From the NCBI GenBank assembly GCA_030052745.1, contig JANBVO010000025.1:186001-250000 (forward strand): DNA of 64,000 nucleotides. Direction: 5' to 3'. Positions within the stretch are counted from its first letter, which is position 1. Each line of letters begins with the position of its first letter. Below are positions 45,520-54,909 of this stretch, piece by piece. The notes beneath the pieces were generated by a model. That model saw nothing but the letters and a program-made list of their open reading frames with translations. It ran no database searches and was not told the origin of the DNA. The position numbers and the translations under genes are program-made. This DNA comes from Pleurostoma richardsiae (Eukaryota > Ascomycota > Sordariomycetes > Calosphaeriales > Pleurostomataceae).

Positions 45520-47155
45520 ATGGCATCAGACCGCGCCTTCCTCGAGGCTGCCTACAAGCAGCTCCGCGAGGTCCTCTCCTCTCGCGACGACGCTACTCTC
45601 CCCTCTCCCTCCGCCCTGCAAGCCGCATCCGCCGCCCTGCCGCAGACCTCCGACCCTGACTATCTCACCCGCCGCGGCCCAGACGCCGCCGTAACCCACA
45701 TCCTCGACACCGTCGTGCCGGCCCTGAACGGCCAGAACCTGTCGGGCCGGTACTACGGGTTCGTGACGGGGTCGGCGCTCCCCGTCGCCGAGGCGGCCGA
45801 CAACGTTGTGTCCGCCCTCGACCAGAACGTCCAGGTGCACCTGCCCGCGCAGACGGCCAGCACCGCCGTCGAGGACGCCGCCCTGCGCATGCTGGTCGAC
45901 GTGCTGGGCCTGGGGCCGCACGACGCCTGGCCAGGCAGGACGTTCACCACGGGGGCCACGGCGAGTAATGTCCTGGGCCTGGCGTGTGGGCGGGAGGCGG
46001 TCGTGGCGTCACGACTGCGGAAGCTGGGCCGGGAGGGGAACGCGTCCGTCGGGGAGGCGGGCCTGCTTGCTGCATGCCAGGCGGCTGGAGTGCGGGAGAT
46101 CCAGGTGCTGACGAGCATGGCGCACAGCTCGCTGTCGAAGGCGGCGAGTGTGGTCGGCCTGGGCCGGGCGTCGGTGAAGGAAGTGGGTGTGAGCAGGGAC
46201 GAGCCGTGGCGGTTGGACTTGGGGGCTATTGAGAAGCTCCTGCAGCGGGAAGGGGTCGCCAGCATCATTGCCGTGAGCGCGGGAGAGGTGAACACGGGGC
46301 GCTTCGCCACTAAGGGGGAGGCGGAGATGAGGAGACTAAGGACACTGGCTGATAAATACAGTGCTTGGGTTCACGTCGATGGGGGTATGTTGGTTCCACA
46401 TGCGGATTTTTGGTATACGATGATTGATTCATGTGTAGCATTTGGCATCTTTGCGCGCGCCTTGCCCCGGTCGAGGGAGTTCTCGCGGCTACATGAGCTG
46501 ACGGCGGGCCTGGAACTCGCAGATAGCATCACCGTAGACGGACATAAGCTTCTGAACGTTGTATGTTCTCTAACCCGACCTGAACGCAAGACCCGCACCG
46601 GACTCTCTAACTTAGAGCTAACCGCCCCCCTAGCCTTACGACGCAGGAGTATTCTTCTGCCGCGATGCCTTCGTACAGACAAACGTCTTCACAAACCCCA
46701 ACGCCGCATACCTCTCCTCGGTAGGAGGATCCCAGATTTTCAGCCCCTTGAACATAGGCCTGGAGAACTCTCGCCGCTTCCGCGCATTGCCGGTGTACGC
46801 CACTCTTGTCAGCGAGGGCCGCGATGGGATCGCAGAGATGCTCGCCCGCATGGTGATAATGGCGCGCAAGATAGTCGAGTTCATTATACACTCCGATGCT
46901 TACGAGCTGCTACCGGACGAGACAGCCAGCCTGGAGGAGGTGCACATAGTCATCCTATTCAGGGCCAGAGATGATGCCATCAACGACAGTCTGGTGCAGA
47001 AGATAAATGATACCCGGAAGATGTACGTGAGCGGGACGAAGTGGAAGGGGAAGAGCGCTTGTCGTATTGCCGTGAGCAGCTGGAAGGTTCAGGTGGAGAA
47101 CGACTTGGCCGTGGTGAAGGAGGTCTTGACGTCGATTGCAGGCGGACGATCTTGA
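45520..47155 (+). CDS. PLP-dependent group II decarboxylase (aromatic-L-amino-acid decarboxylase-like)
   Basis: Exons 45520-46384, 46439-46560 and 46634-47155, about 502 residues. The introns of 54 and 73 bases join WVHVDG to AFGIFARAL and HKLLNV to PYDAGVFFCRDAF. The pyridoxal-phosphate lysine lies in ITVDGHKLLNVPYD near residue 325, and the cofactor-binding VHVDGAFG (Asp) near 285. FTTGATASNVLGLACGREAV near residue 145 and GRYYGFVTGSALPVA near 75 fit the Pyridoxal_deC family (PF00282). The enzyme should decarboxylate an amino acid, perhaps an aromatic one, in the cytosol. The exact substrate cannot be told from sequence. Confidence 0.93.
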
Positions 47156-47322
47156 TGTGCGCCGCAATATAGAAACGCGTGGACATATAGATCCAGTGTT
47201 TGGCTTCCCATTGCAATCATTCCACCGCTTTTCCGTCCGAGCAATGACGCCTGGGTTGAGGGCATGCGCCTTCGACCTCCAAACGTGATGCGACAACATC
47301 TCAAGGGCAGCGTTGCTTCGTC

Positions 47323-47571
47323 TTAACCGAACTTCCTAGAGCCGCCCTTATGCTTCTCATCTTTCTTGCCCTTCTTGCCCTTGCCAATGAGCTCCAAATG
47401 CCCGGCGCGCTCGCCCAGCAGCTTCTCCGTCTGGGTGATCAAGCCGGCGGTGTACTTCTTCGTCACCTTGTCGGCGCTCGACTTTGACTTCTTTGGCTTG
47501 GTGACCTTTGCTCCCTTCTTTGGCTTTGCGGCGGGCGCCGGCTTCGACTTTTTGAATCCGCCTTGAGCCAT
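47323..47571 (-). CDS. UPF0390/DUF2462-type small basic nucleolar protein
   Basis: Single-exon minus-strand gene of 82 residues. It begins MAQGGFKKSKPAPAAKPK, then runs Lys-rich to a conserved core with TKKYTAGLITQTEKLLGER and a basic KGKKGKKDEK tail. The family (DUF2462, PF09495; Leydig cell tumour 10 kDa homologue) is small, basic and thought nucleolar; no activity is assigned. Its promoter carries a CCAACTTTTTTTTTT element about 90 bases upstream, similar to one upstream of IMP3. It is convergent with the decarboxylase gene. Confidence 0.85.
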   Translation of the reverse strand: MAQGGFKKSKPAPAAKPKKGAKVTKPKKSKSSADKVTKKYTAGLITQTEKLLGERAGHLELIGKGKKGKKDEKHKGGSRKFG

Positions 47572-47653
47572 CGTTGCGGGTGCACCTGAACCAAAGAACT
47601 CGTATCGTTTTGTGTCGTTTGCTCGAAGTACCTGTCCGTACATTGGACGGCCC

Positions 47654-47668
47654 AAAAAAAAAGTTGGA
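47654..47668 (-). promoter_or_regulatory. CCAAC plus T-tract promoter element
   Basis: Ten As then GTTGG on the plus strand, so the gene-sense strand of the UPF0390-type gene reads CCAAC followed by ten Ts, about 90 bases upstream of its start. A near-identical element is found at 51796-51808. Confidence 0.4.
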
Positions 47669-47904
47669 CATGGATAATTCTGCCGATCTTTACCGACCGG
47701 AGTCCGGCCCCACTGCAGCCCGATCCGCCGTTCCGGCTCTATGCCAGATGCTGTCCGGGGGAACGGGACAGTCAGCTATGGGCAAGTGTTCCAACCGGTT
47801 TATCTCATCCGATATACCTAGTAACTTATGAAGAGACGAAATATTTCATACACTGACAGCCTAATGATTCTCCTAAGCGCCCGTTCCAGGTCTCTGATTG
47901 TGCT

Positions 47905-47914
47905 ATCACGTGAT
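47905..47914. promoter_or_regulatory. CACGTG palindrome (bHLH/Cbf1-type site)
   Basis: ATCACGTGAT is a perfect ten-base palindrome with the CACGTG core, about 230 bases upstream of the CIA84 start. Cbf1-type and other bHLH factors bind this core. Function is inferred. Confidence 0.45.
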
Positions 47915-48043
47915 CAGTACGGGAAGTGCCGAGACCAGTGACGCCAAAGCATTGGAGCTTCAATCATCGTGGGCGGAGTTTTGCAACAGTCCAGTACGAG
48001 CTCCTTTTGTCCCGCGGCAGAACTTCAATTGACGGCCACAGCC

Positions 48044-48143
48044 ATGCAGAGGTGAGCTCGAAACAAACCAGGTTGCTGCATTTGTTTCAGACTGAGCTGA
48101 CATTTCCTAGTATAACCGCTTGCTCATAGGACAATTCTGCACC
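48044..48143 (+). promoter_or_regulatory. Probable 5'UTR intron with upstream open reading frame
   Basis: GTGAGC at 48052 and TTTCCTAG ending at 48110 with branch GAGCTGACA mark a 59-base intron in the leader of CIA84. An ATG at 48044 starts a frame that, after splicing, reads MQSITACS and stops at TAG before the main ATG at 48144; unspliced it stops after three codons. Confidence 0.5.
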
Positions 48144-50605
48144 ATGCGGGCGCACCTGGCGCGCAATGTGTGCAGACGACTGCTGGCCCAGCACGGCCTT
48201 CTCTTGCCGTCCGCAGCGTTCTCTGCCCGCCGCCTGACACGATGCACGCTCTACCCCACCCGGCCGCCGCCGCGGATCTCACAGAGGAGGACGTTCTTGG
48301 GCATCTTCCAAAAGCCGCCGCGAAAAGTCAAGGAGCCGGAGCTTGAGCCCGGCTACGATACCCTTCTCGAGTTCCGGAGCCGAGAAGTGGACACGACGCG
48401 ACTGCCGGTGACCGAGGAGCTGGTCAGGGGCTTCCGGACTTTCTTCAGATACAAGACGAACCACAAGAGGAGTGTGAACTCAACGCAAGCCTTCTGCGCC
48501 CTGCACCTATTCCGGCACTTGCGGACATCGGTCGGCGAGCAGGGCGGCCTCACATTGAGGGATCTGCATGTCGCGCGGGATGCGCTGCTGAAGAGTCCGA
48601 GGGCAGGAGGGCTCGCGGACCATCTCAAGCTCTCACGGGAGCTCTACGCCGAAATATCCAGTCACCAGCTCTCAGTCCCGACGGACGCGAGCGCTGCGAG
48701 CAGAGACATTGCCCAGGAGCTGATTTCAGAGGACTTTGCGAAATACATCTCTGCCTTAACGCAGTATGGTGCCTCAAAAGATGCAGCAGACCTGGTTTCC
48801 AAGTCCTTTGAGAAGGTGCCAAGCCTCACCCGCGGTCTCCCTGCAGCGAGGGATCTTTGGACGCTCGTCCTCCGGGGCCTGGCCAAAGAAGGAGATGAGC
48901 AGGAGCTTGTCCGAAGAGTGCAAGAAGCGGAGGAGTTTGGCGTTCCTTACTCTCCAGCCGCTCAGCTTGTCATGACGAGCTTCTATGCTCGGCTCAACAA
49001 AGAGGATGAGACGCTGAAGTGGTTCAAGAAGCCGATCACTGACGGACAGGTCCCCGATCCGGATACGTACCTGGAGATCTTCAGACTGTGTGTGCGAAAT
49101 AAAGTCCAACCCCCGTGGGTGAGGCAAGCGATTCAAGACTTGTCCAATTCCAACCCGCCCAAGCCGTTATGGGATATTATCTTCCAATGGGCAGTTGTTC
49201 AAGGGAAGGGAGTCGAGGATATCAAGCGCATGATCGACGTCATGGTCCGCATAAACAGCGACGACCATGAAGTTCGACCTGACATAACGACCATAAACGG
49301 ATTGATATTAGCAGCAAGCGAGAAGAACGACCCTCTCCTCGCTGATCGGTTCATCTCTCTCGCATCCGAACTGGGCATTAAACCGAATGCACTGACGTAC
49401 GTGTTGCAACTGGGTTATCGCATCGACGGCAACGACCCTAGTGGAGCATACGACTCTCTCGAAATGCTTTTGCAACTGACCTCCAACAACGAGGAGGCTC
49501 TGCCCGTCATCAATAGGTACATTCGCTATCTATGTGCAGCACAGCCACCCGATGTCGAGCGTATATTGCATGTAACAAGCCTCGTGGAGCGGAGGCTGAT
49601 CGTCCTTGAGCCCGAGACTGTGGTGGAGCTGTGCAAGCTGTTCCTCATGAACGATCAGCAATATGAGGTGATCGACACGTTGTCAATACACTCATTCAAC
49701 TACAGTATAGAGGAACGAGCAGCGGTCAGGGATGCTTTCTTGGCATACTGCTTAGACAAGAAGAACAGTACGGCGAGGGCCTGGGATGGCTATTCATTAC
49801 TGCGCCAGTTCTTCCCGGAGACGGACCGGGACGCCCGCGTCAAGCTGATGCATGCTTTTTTCAACCGAAAACGGCCTGACATGGCTTGCTACATATTCGG
49901 ACACATGCGGGCGCATAGGAATGACGAGTTCCGACCAAACCTGGACATCTACGTCAGCTGCCTAGAAGGTCTAGGGCGCTGTCCCGACAGAGAGAACCTA
50001 AAGATGGTACACAACATGCTGAAGATGGACACGACAATCCAGCCTACGACAAAACTATACAACGCTCTTATGATCGCGTATGCGGCTTGCGACGATGCAT
50101 CACGCGCATTCGAGTTCTGGGATGACATCAGCAACTCCGCCGAAGGACCGTCGTATAACAGCCTGGCCGTCGTCTTCGGGGTGTGCGAGGCCCTACCGTT
50201 TGGGGACGAGAAGGCGAGAGACATATGGGCCAAGATCTTGGAGATGGAAATCGAGGTGCCACGGTTTGTCTTCAATGCCTACTGCGGCGCAATAGCAAGC
50301 CAGGGGCACGTCGATGAAGCCAAGGAGCTCATAAATGGCATGGAGGCAGGCTTTGGATATGCCCCTGACATGATGACGTGAGTAGATCTCGGTCCCAAAG
50401 ACCCTCCCTTCAACTCCACTGACACTTTTCGCATAGGCTCGGCGTGACGTATAACGCTCTTCGAGGACAGGCACTGCAAGAGGCCTTCGAGGAGTGGGCG
50501 AAGAGCCAATACCCAGCTCTTTGGAAAGAGGCGCAGAAGAAGGGCCGGAGGAAGACGGTCGACGGCCTCTGCAGGCTCAGGATCTCGAGAGAGATGAAGG
50601 CATGA
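48144..50605 (+). CDS. cia84: Complex I intermediate-associated protein 84 (CIA84), PPR-like
   Basis: Two exons, 48144-50377 and 50437-50605, about 800 residues. The intron joins PDMMT to LGVTYNALRGQ. The N-terminus MRAHLARNVCRRLLAQHG is basic, hydrophobic and free of acidic residues, as in a mitochondrial targeting sequence. The body is a chain of alpha-helical pentatricopeptide-like repeats, visible in phrases such as RPDITTINGLILAASEKNDP, KLYNALMIAYAACDDASRA and VFNAYCGAIASQGHVDEAKE. In Neurospora CIA84 is an assembly factor that binds the membrane-arm intermediate of respiratory complex I. A longer in-frame start at 48120 exists, but a targeting sequence fits better from 48144. Confidence 0.88.
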
Positions 50606-50722
50606 AAAAATCTGTACATAATAAGATCTATATAGACAGGGGGGTTCTTGTACAATAACAAGAGACAGGAATGATAGCCTGCTGTACAACACTCGATCAT
50701 CGAGCTCCTAGATCATCACATT

Positions 50723-51584
50723 TCACCGCCCCTTGGCGTTCGAGTCCCTCGCTGCTATCCTCTGCTTTGGCAGGTTCTGCGCCTCACTCATCAGGATCAT
50801 AGGGTGCCTGTGCACACTAGGATGCAGGCCCAGACCGATCGCTCTCCGGATCGCCTTGGCTATCTTCCGCTGGTTGACCGGCCGCAAGCCGGTCTCCTCC
50901 GAGTGCTTGATCCGGCCCATGGGCGTTATGAACTCGGAGATGAGCGAGAAGTTCTACAGCAACCATCATCAGCCGCCGGCCCAACCAGTCATTCAGACCG
51001 AAAGACAGAGGAGGCACAACTCACCCGGTACTCATCCTTAGGGTTAAAGCCTAGGACGTCCACCACGTCGACCTGCGGCTTGGTCGGCTGGCGCCACTTG
51101 GCCACCTCCTGGGGGCTGAGGTCGTGCGGGGCGTAGACGTCGCCGATCTTCCAGCGCCGCGGCATCTGGCGCATGAAGTCCTCGCTGACCTTCTTCTGCC
51201 GCGCCCGCTCCAGCATCGTCTGCCGCCGCTGCGCCGCCATCATCCGCCGGGAGTCGCTGTCCGCCAGCAGGCTGCGCACCCGGTCCGTCGAGTCCATCAT
51301 CCGCTCCTGCTGCTGCTGCCGGTTGCCGGAAGGGGAGGAGGAGCCGCCCGAGGAGGAGGACTCGAGGGAGAGGATCTGTGAGCCGGGGCTGTTGAGGTTG
51401 CGGACTGCCAAAGGGGGCGATGCCGGGTTAGCATGGCACAAGGGACGGTAGGATCGAGGATGCGAGCCGGAGCAGAGAACTTACGGGCTGCGACGGGCGC
51501 GCTGCAGGAGAAGTTGGCCCTCGATTGGGGCACGCCCAGCTGGCATTGCCGCGCGAGCGGTGTCAGGGAGATCCGGGGTGCCAT
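50723..51584 (-). CDS. rsm18: Mitochondrial ribosomal protein bS18m (Rsm18)
   Basis: Three exons on the minus strand: 51584-51485, 51404-51025 and 50953-50723, about 236 residues. The introns join APVAAL to RNLNSPGS and PKDEYR to NFSLISEFITPMGRI. The C-terminal 75 residues (RIKHSEETGLRPVNQRKIAK onward) carry the bS18 core (PF01084), binding 16S-like rRNA in the mitochondrial small subunit. The N-terminal 35 residues look like a targeting sequence, and a Ser/Gln-rich linker follows. It is divergent from IMP3 and its 3' end is 117 bases from that of CIA84. Confidence 0.9.
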
Positions 51585-51884
51585 CTTGATCTGTGCTGGT
51601 TCAATTGCTGGTTGACAACTCGCACCCAGAACCTCACCCGGATGCCGTAGATTGGAAAGGCCGAGAGCTAACGGGAACTTTTGGGCGGAATTTCCTTCGG
51701 CCGTGCTCCGCGACAAAAGCTCCCGTCCTGTCCCCACACGCGCCCGCCGCTGTGGGGCCTAAGAAGGGTCCCGCTTCGCGATAAGATCGGGACAGAAAAA
51801 AAGTTGGCCCACGCCAGAAGATCTTCGAGGAGCATCACCGGTGACAATTAACACCTGTTGATCGCCCGCGCGAAAGCAGTCAAG
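51585..51884. promoter_or_regulatory. Bidirectional promoter between mitochondrial bS18 and IMP3
   Basis: 300 bases between the two start codons. It holds an A-tract plus GTTGG at 51796-51808. No other gene. Confidence 0.6.
51796..51808. promoter_or_regulatory. A-tract plus GTTGG element
   Basis: Eight As then GTTGG, about 80 bases upstream of IMP3. The same 13 bases occur in the promoter of the UPF0390-type gene. Confidence 0.4.
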
Positions 51885-52517
51885 ATGGTTCGAAAACTCA
51901 AGTATCACGAGCAGAAACTGCTCAAGAAGCACGACTTCCTCAACTACAAGCAAGACAACAACCACAGGGACCACAATGTGATCAGGCGGTACATGATCCA
52001 GAAGCCCCAGGACTACCACTCGTATAACAAGCTCTGCGGCGTAAGTGGAAGCAGTGGTACTTTCCCTACTCGGGAATCACTTCCATTTTCGAGCTCGTCA
52101 TTACTGATATACTACCCGCAGTCCCTCCGCCAGCTCGCCCACCGCCTCTCCCTGATGCCCCCCGACAACGCCGTCCGGCGCAAGCACGAGAAGCTCCTGC
52201 TGGAGAAGCTGTACGACATGGGCCTGCTCTCCACGGCGTCCAAGCTGTCCGCCGTTGAGAACGCCGTGACCGTCTCGGCCTTCGCGCGCCGCCGCCTGCC
52301 CGTCGTCATGACCCGCCTGCGCATGGCCGAGACCGTCCAGGCCGCCACCAAGATGATCGAGCAGGGCCAGGTGCGCGTGGCCACGGAGACGGTCACGGAC
52401 CCGAGCTACTTCGTCACCCGGCTCATGGAGGACTTCGTCACGTGGTCGGTCGGTAGCAAGATCAAGAGGAACATCATGAAGTACCGGGACCAGCTGGACG
52501 ACTTTGAGCTGCTGTGA
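51885..52517 (+). CDS. imp3: U3 snoRNP protein IMP3
   Basis: Two exons, 51885-52040 and 52122-52517, 183 residues, the usual IMP3 length. The intron joins YNKLCG to [30 protein letters not shown] is the strict IMP3 N-terminus, and the core has the S4-like RNA-binding region with [19 protein letters not shown]. It ends [14 protein letters not shown]3 is part of the small-subunit processome in the nucleolus and stabilises U3 snoRNA pairing with pre-18S rRNA. Confidence 0.97.
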   Translation: MVRKLKYHEQKLLKKHDFLNYKQDNNHRDHNVIRRYMIQKPQDYHSYNKLCGVSGSSGTFPTRESLPFSSSSLLIYYPQSLRQLAHRLSLMPPDNAVRRKHEKLLLEKLYDMGLLSTASKLSAVENAVTVSAFARRRLPVVMTRLRMAETVQAATKMIEQGQVRVATETVTDPSYFVTRLMEDFVTWSVGSKIKRNIMKYRDQLDDFELL

Positions 52518-53484
52518 GGAGGGGGCTTCTTGAGCCTGGAAAGTTATCGGCGTTGGCTTCGCAACGCTGCAGGGAGGCATTTCTGGGTACCATCTACCCT
52601 GAGCAGACGTGGCTCCGAGGGTGAAAGGCAGCCACCGGGCTACAGGGTCAGGCTACAGGACAGGTTACCGTTACTGGCCGCCCGTGAGGATACTGAGATG
52701 CCAAAAGGTGCCGGGCTGGCTGGGCTGGCAGGCTAACCTCATGAGCACGGCGAAGACTATCGACAGGCCGTGGGGCCACTTTCGGTACGCCAGTCCACAT
52801 CTAGACTTCGAGGGGACGAGAATGATACCCCCGAGGCGGTGGTTTTTGAGACCTCCTCTATCCTTGCCGGTTAAAAGACCGGAAAGCATTGTTCGAGCGC
52901 CGATGTTCGGCGTGGTCTTGTAACAACCTTAGAAAGATGGGCTGTAGATGGGACAGAGTCACGCGGGGTCAATGACGAATAGAGGGATCGAGAAGAGAAC
53001 TAGATGGGCGTCACTGCGCCTTACTGGAGCTAGAAGTAGCTCAGTCTGCCGACTGAAGCCGCCAAGACACAGCGAAGCACAGTTTCTCGAATATTAGCTG
53101 CCCAGATCAAATTTTTGTCGTTCAAAACTTGCGAAGAGCAAGCAGACAGGCCATTCCGTGCTGTGTGACTCACGCAGGAGGCCCGCTTGGCTTGTCCCAT
53201 ACTCGTATCATTCCGTTATCTCATGTCTATCCGTTCCAGACTCCTGTCTATAGGTTGCGTCAACACACCCCTTTGTCTGTGTCTAAACGCCTCTAGTAAT
53301 AACACCGAAAGAAGCCACCAATGCACCACAACGGGGTGAGCTGAGGAGGGTATCAATGCTGAAATCCACGCTTTTCGAGGAGAAAAAAAATGAACCATGT
53401 ATCAAGCCCGTCTATACTGCCCCGGGCTTTATCTTTCCAACGCCCAATATTCCGATATGTCTGTTTTCTGGACCACCAGATCTG
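52518..53484. other. Convergent intergenic region
   Basis: Just under 1 kb between the 3' ends of IMP3 and the TDT transporter. Small open frames at 52530-52923 have no domain. I see nothing else. Confidence 0.45.
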
Positions 53485-54909
53485 TCAATGGCAGTCCTCG
53501 TCTTTGCCGGGCCACAAAATCTCCCGTCTCAGCACCGCGCGGACGCACCGCACGGCGACGAACGCCCACACCACGAAGAGTACGATGATCATGACGGTGC
53601 TCATCCAGAGGATGCCACCGCTGTCGAGCGCAACGCCCATGCGGATAGCCGCGATGGTGAAGCCCACGTTGGGAAAGACAAAACTCCACCAGCTGAGATG
53701 GAAGCGGCGGTCGGGCATGCGCACGATGATGGCGGCGAGCGCCGACACGAAGAACCAGAAGGCCAGGCCCCAGAGGAAGATGGAAGCCGTAATGGCTAGC
53801 ATCTTGACGCCCTCAGCCAGGACGACCGGCTCGCTGAGGCTCGCGATCATCGGCACCTGCGAGACGGTGGCCGCGGCGAAGATGCGCGGCAGGTCAGAGG
53901 CCATGGCCACGATGGCGGCGCAGGTGAAGCTCGGAGGTCCAACGGCGATGAACATGCCGGGTCGCTGGACGGGCAGGCCAAAGGCTATGAGGCGGGAGAG
54001 GTAAGTCGCGTACATAAAGACGGACACGAGCATACCCAGGCCTTGGGCGGCAACGCCGGCGCAGATCATGGCGAGTGCCTCGTCGGGCGGTTGGGTCGGC
54101 GAGACAAAGCCGGCGATGGTACCGGCCAGCATGACGGGGAAGATGGGCAGGATCCAGGCCGGCGTCATTGAATTGACGGTCAGGCGCCGCTCCTCCTTGA
54201 CCGTGAAGAGGATGTGGTACTGGATCACCGAGACGAGGAAGGTGGCGCCGAGATAGATCCAGAAGGCGACCCGGAGGAAGACAGCCAGGCCGGCCTGGTC
54301 CTTTTTGTTCAGGAACAGCTCTCCATACGTCTGCGCATTAGACAGCAACGCCGCAATGGAGAGGAAGAATGTCGAGATGAACAACGCTTCACCAGGGCGG
54401 CACATAGCATGCGAGAATGTCCGCTGGTGGAGGATGAACCGGAGGCATAAAGCCGCGCTGATGAAGAGGAAGAAGAGCAGGTCGAGGAGGAAGATGATCA
54501 ACCCGATGGTGTCCAGCCCCCGGAAGCGGTGGGGACACAGGGCGAAGACCAAGGCGATACCGCCGGTTGACATTCTGTGTGTGGTCGTTAGTCGCCGGCT
54601 CCGGGAACGGTGGTCCGCGTGGTCCGGGAGGAACGGTAAGCGCATTCGCGGGAACCCCGGGCCACGCAGTCTGTCGGGGACTTACGTGACGGTGTACCAG
54701 GCAAAGGTAAAGTGGTGCAGGCGCTCGCGCAGAGGGATGCGAGGCTGAAGATAGGTCGGCACTCTCTCCAGCGGAGCGCCCGAGGGGGCCCGCGTGAGCT
54801 CACCCTCGCCCTCTGATGAGTCTTGCGAGGTCTCATATTTCTGCTTTTCTTGCGCTTGGGACTCCAGGTCGGAGTCCGACACGTTTCGACTTATGGCTGA
54901 ATCGGCCAT
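53485..54909 (-). CDS. Malate/C4-dicarboxylate transporter of the TDT/SLAC1 family (Mae1-like)
   Basis: Two exons on the minus strand, 54909-54686 and 54574-53485, about 437 residues. The 111-base intron joins FAWYTVT to MSTGGIALVFALCPHRFRGL. The TehA/Mae1 fold (SLAC1, PF03595) has ten membrane segments; I count ten, with GMFIAVGPPSFTCAAIVAMA near residue 275 and RRFHLSWWSFVFPNVGF near 370. These are standard TDT motifs. Before them lies an acidic cytosolic tail of about 55 residues. The protein should carry malate or another dicarboxylate across the plasma membrane; direction and substrate are inferred. Confidence 0.93.

Larger units (their letters stand above)
47572..48143. promoter_or_regulatory. 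Divergent promoter of the UPF0390-type gene and CIA84
   Basis: 572 bases. Holds an A-run followed by GTTGG (47654-47668), a perfect palindrome ATCACGTGAT at 47905-47914, and, upstream of CIA84, a probable 5'UTR intron at 48052-48110 crossed by a short upstream reading frame. Confidence 0.6.

Noticed and set aside
53356-54004. Plus-strand frames opposite the TDT transporter
   Set aside because: Antisense shadows of a gene with clear family membership.
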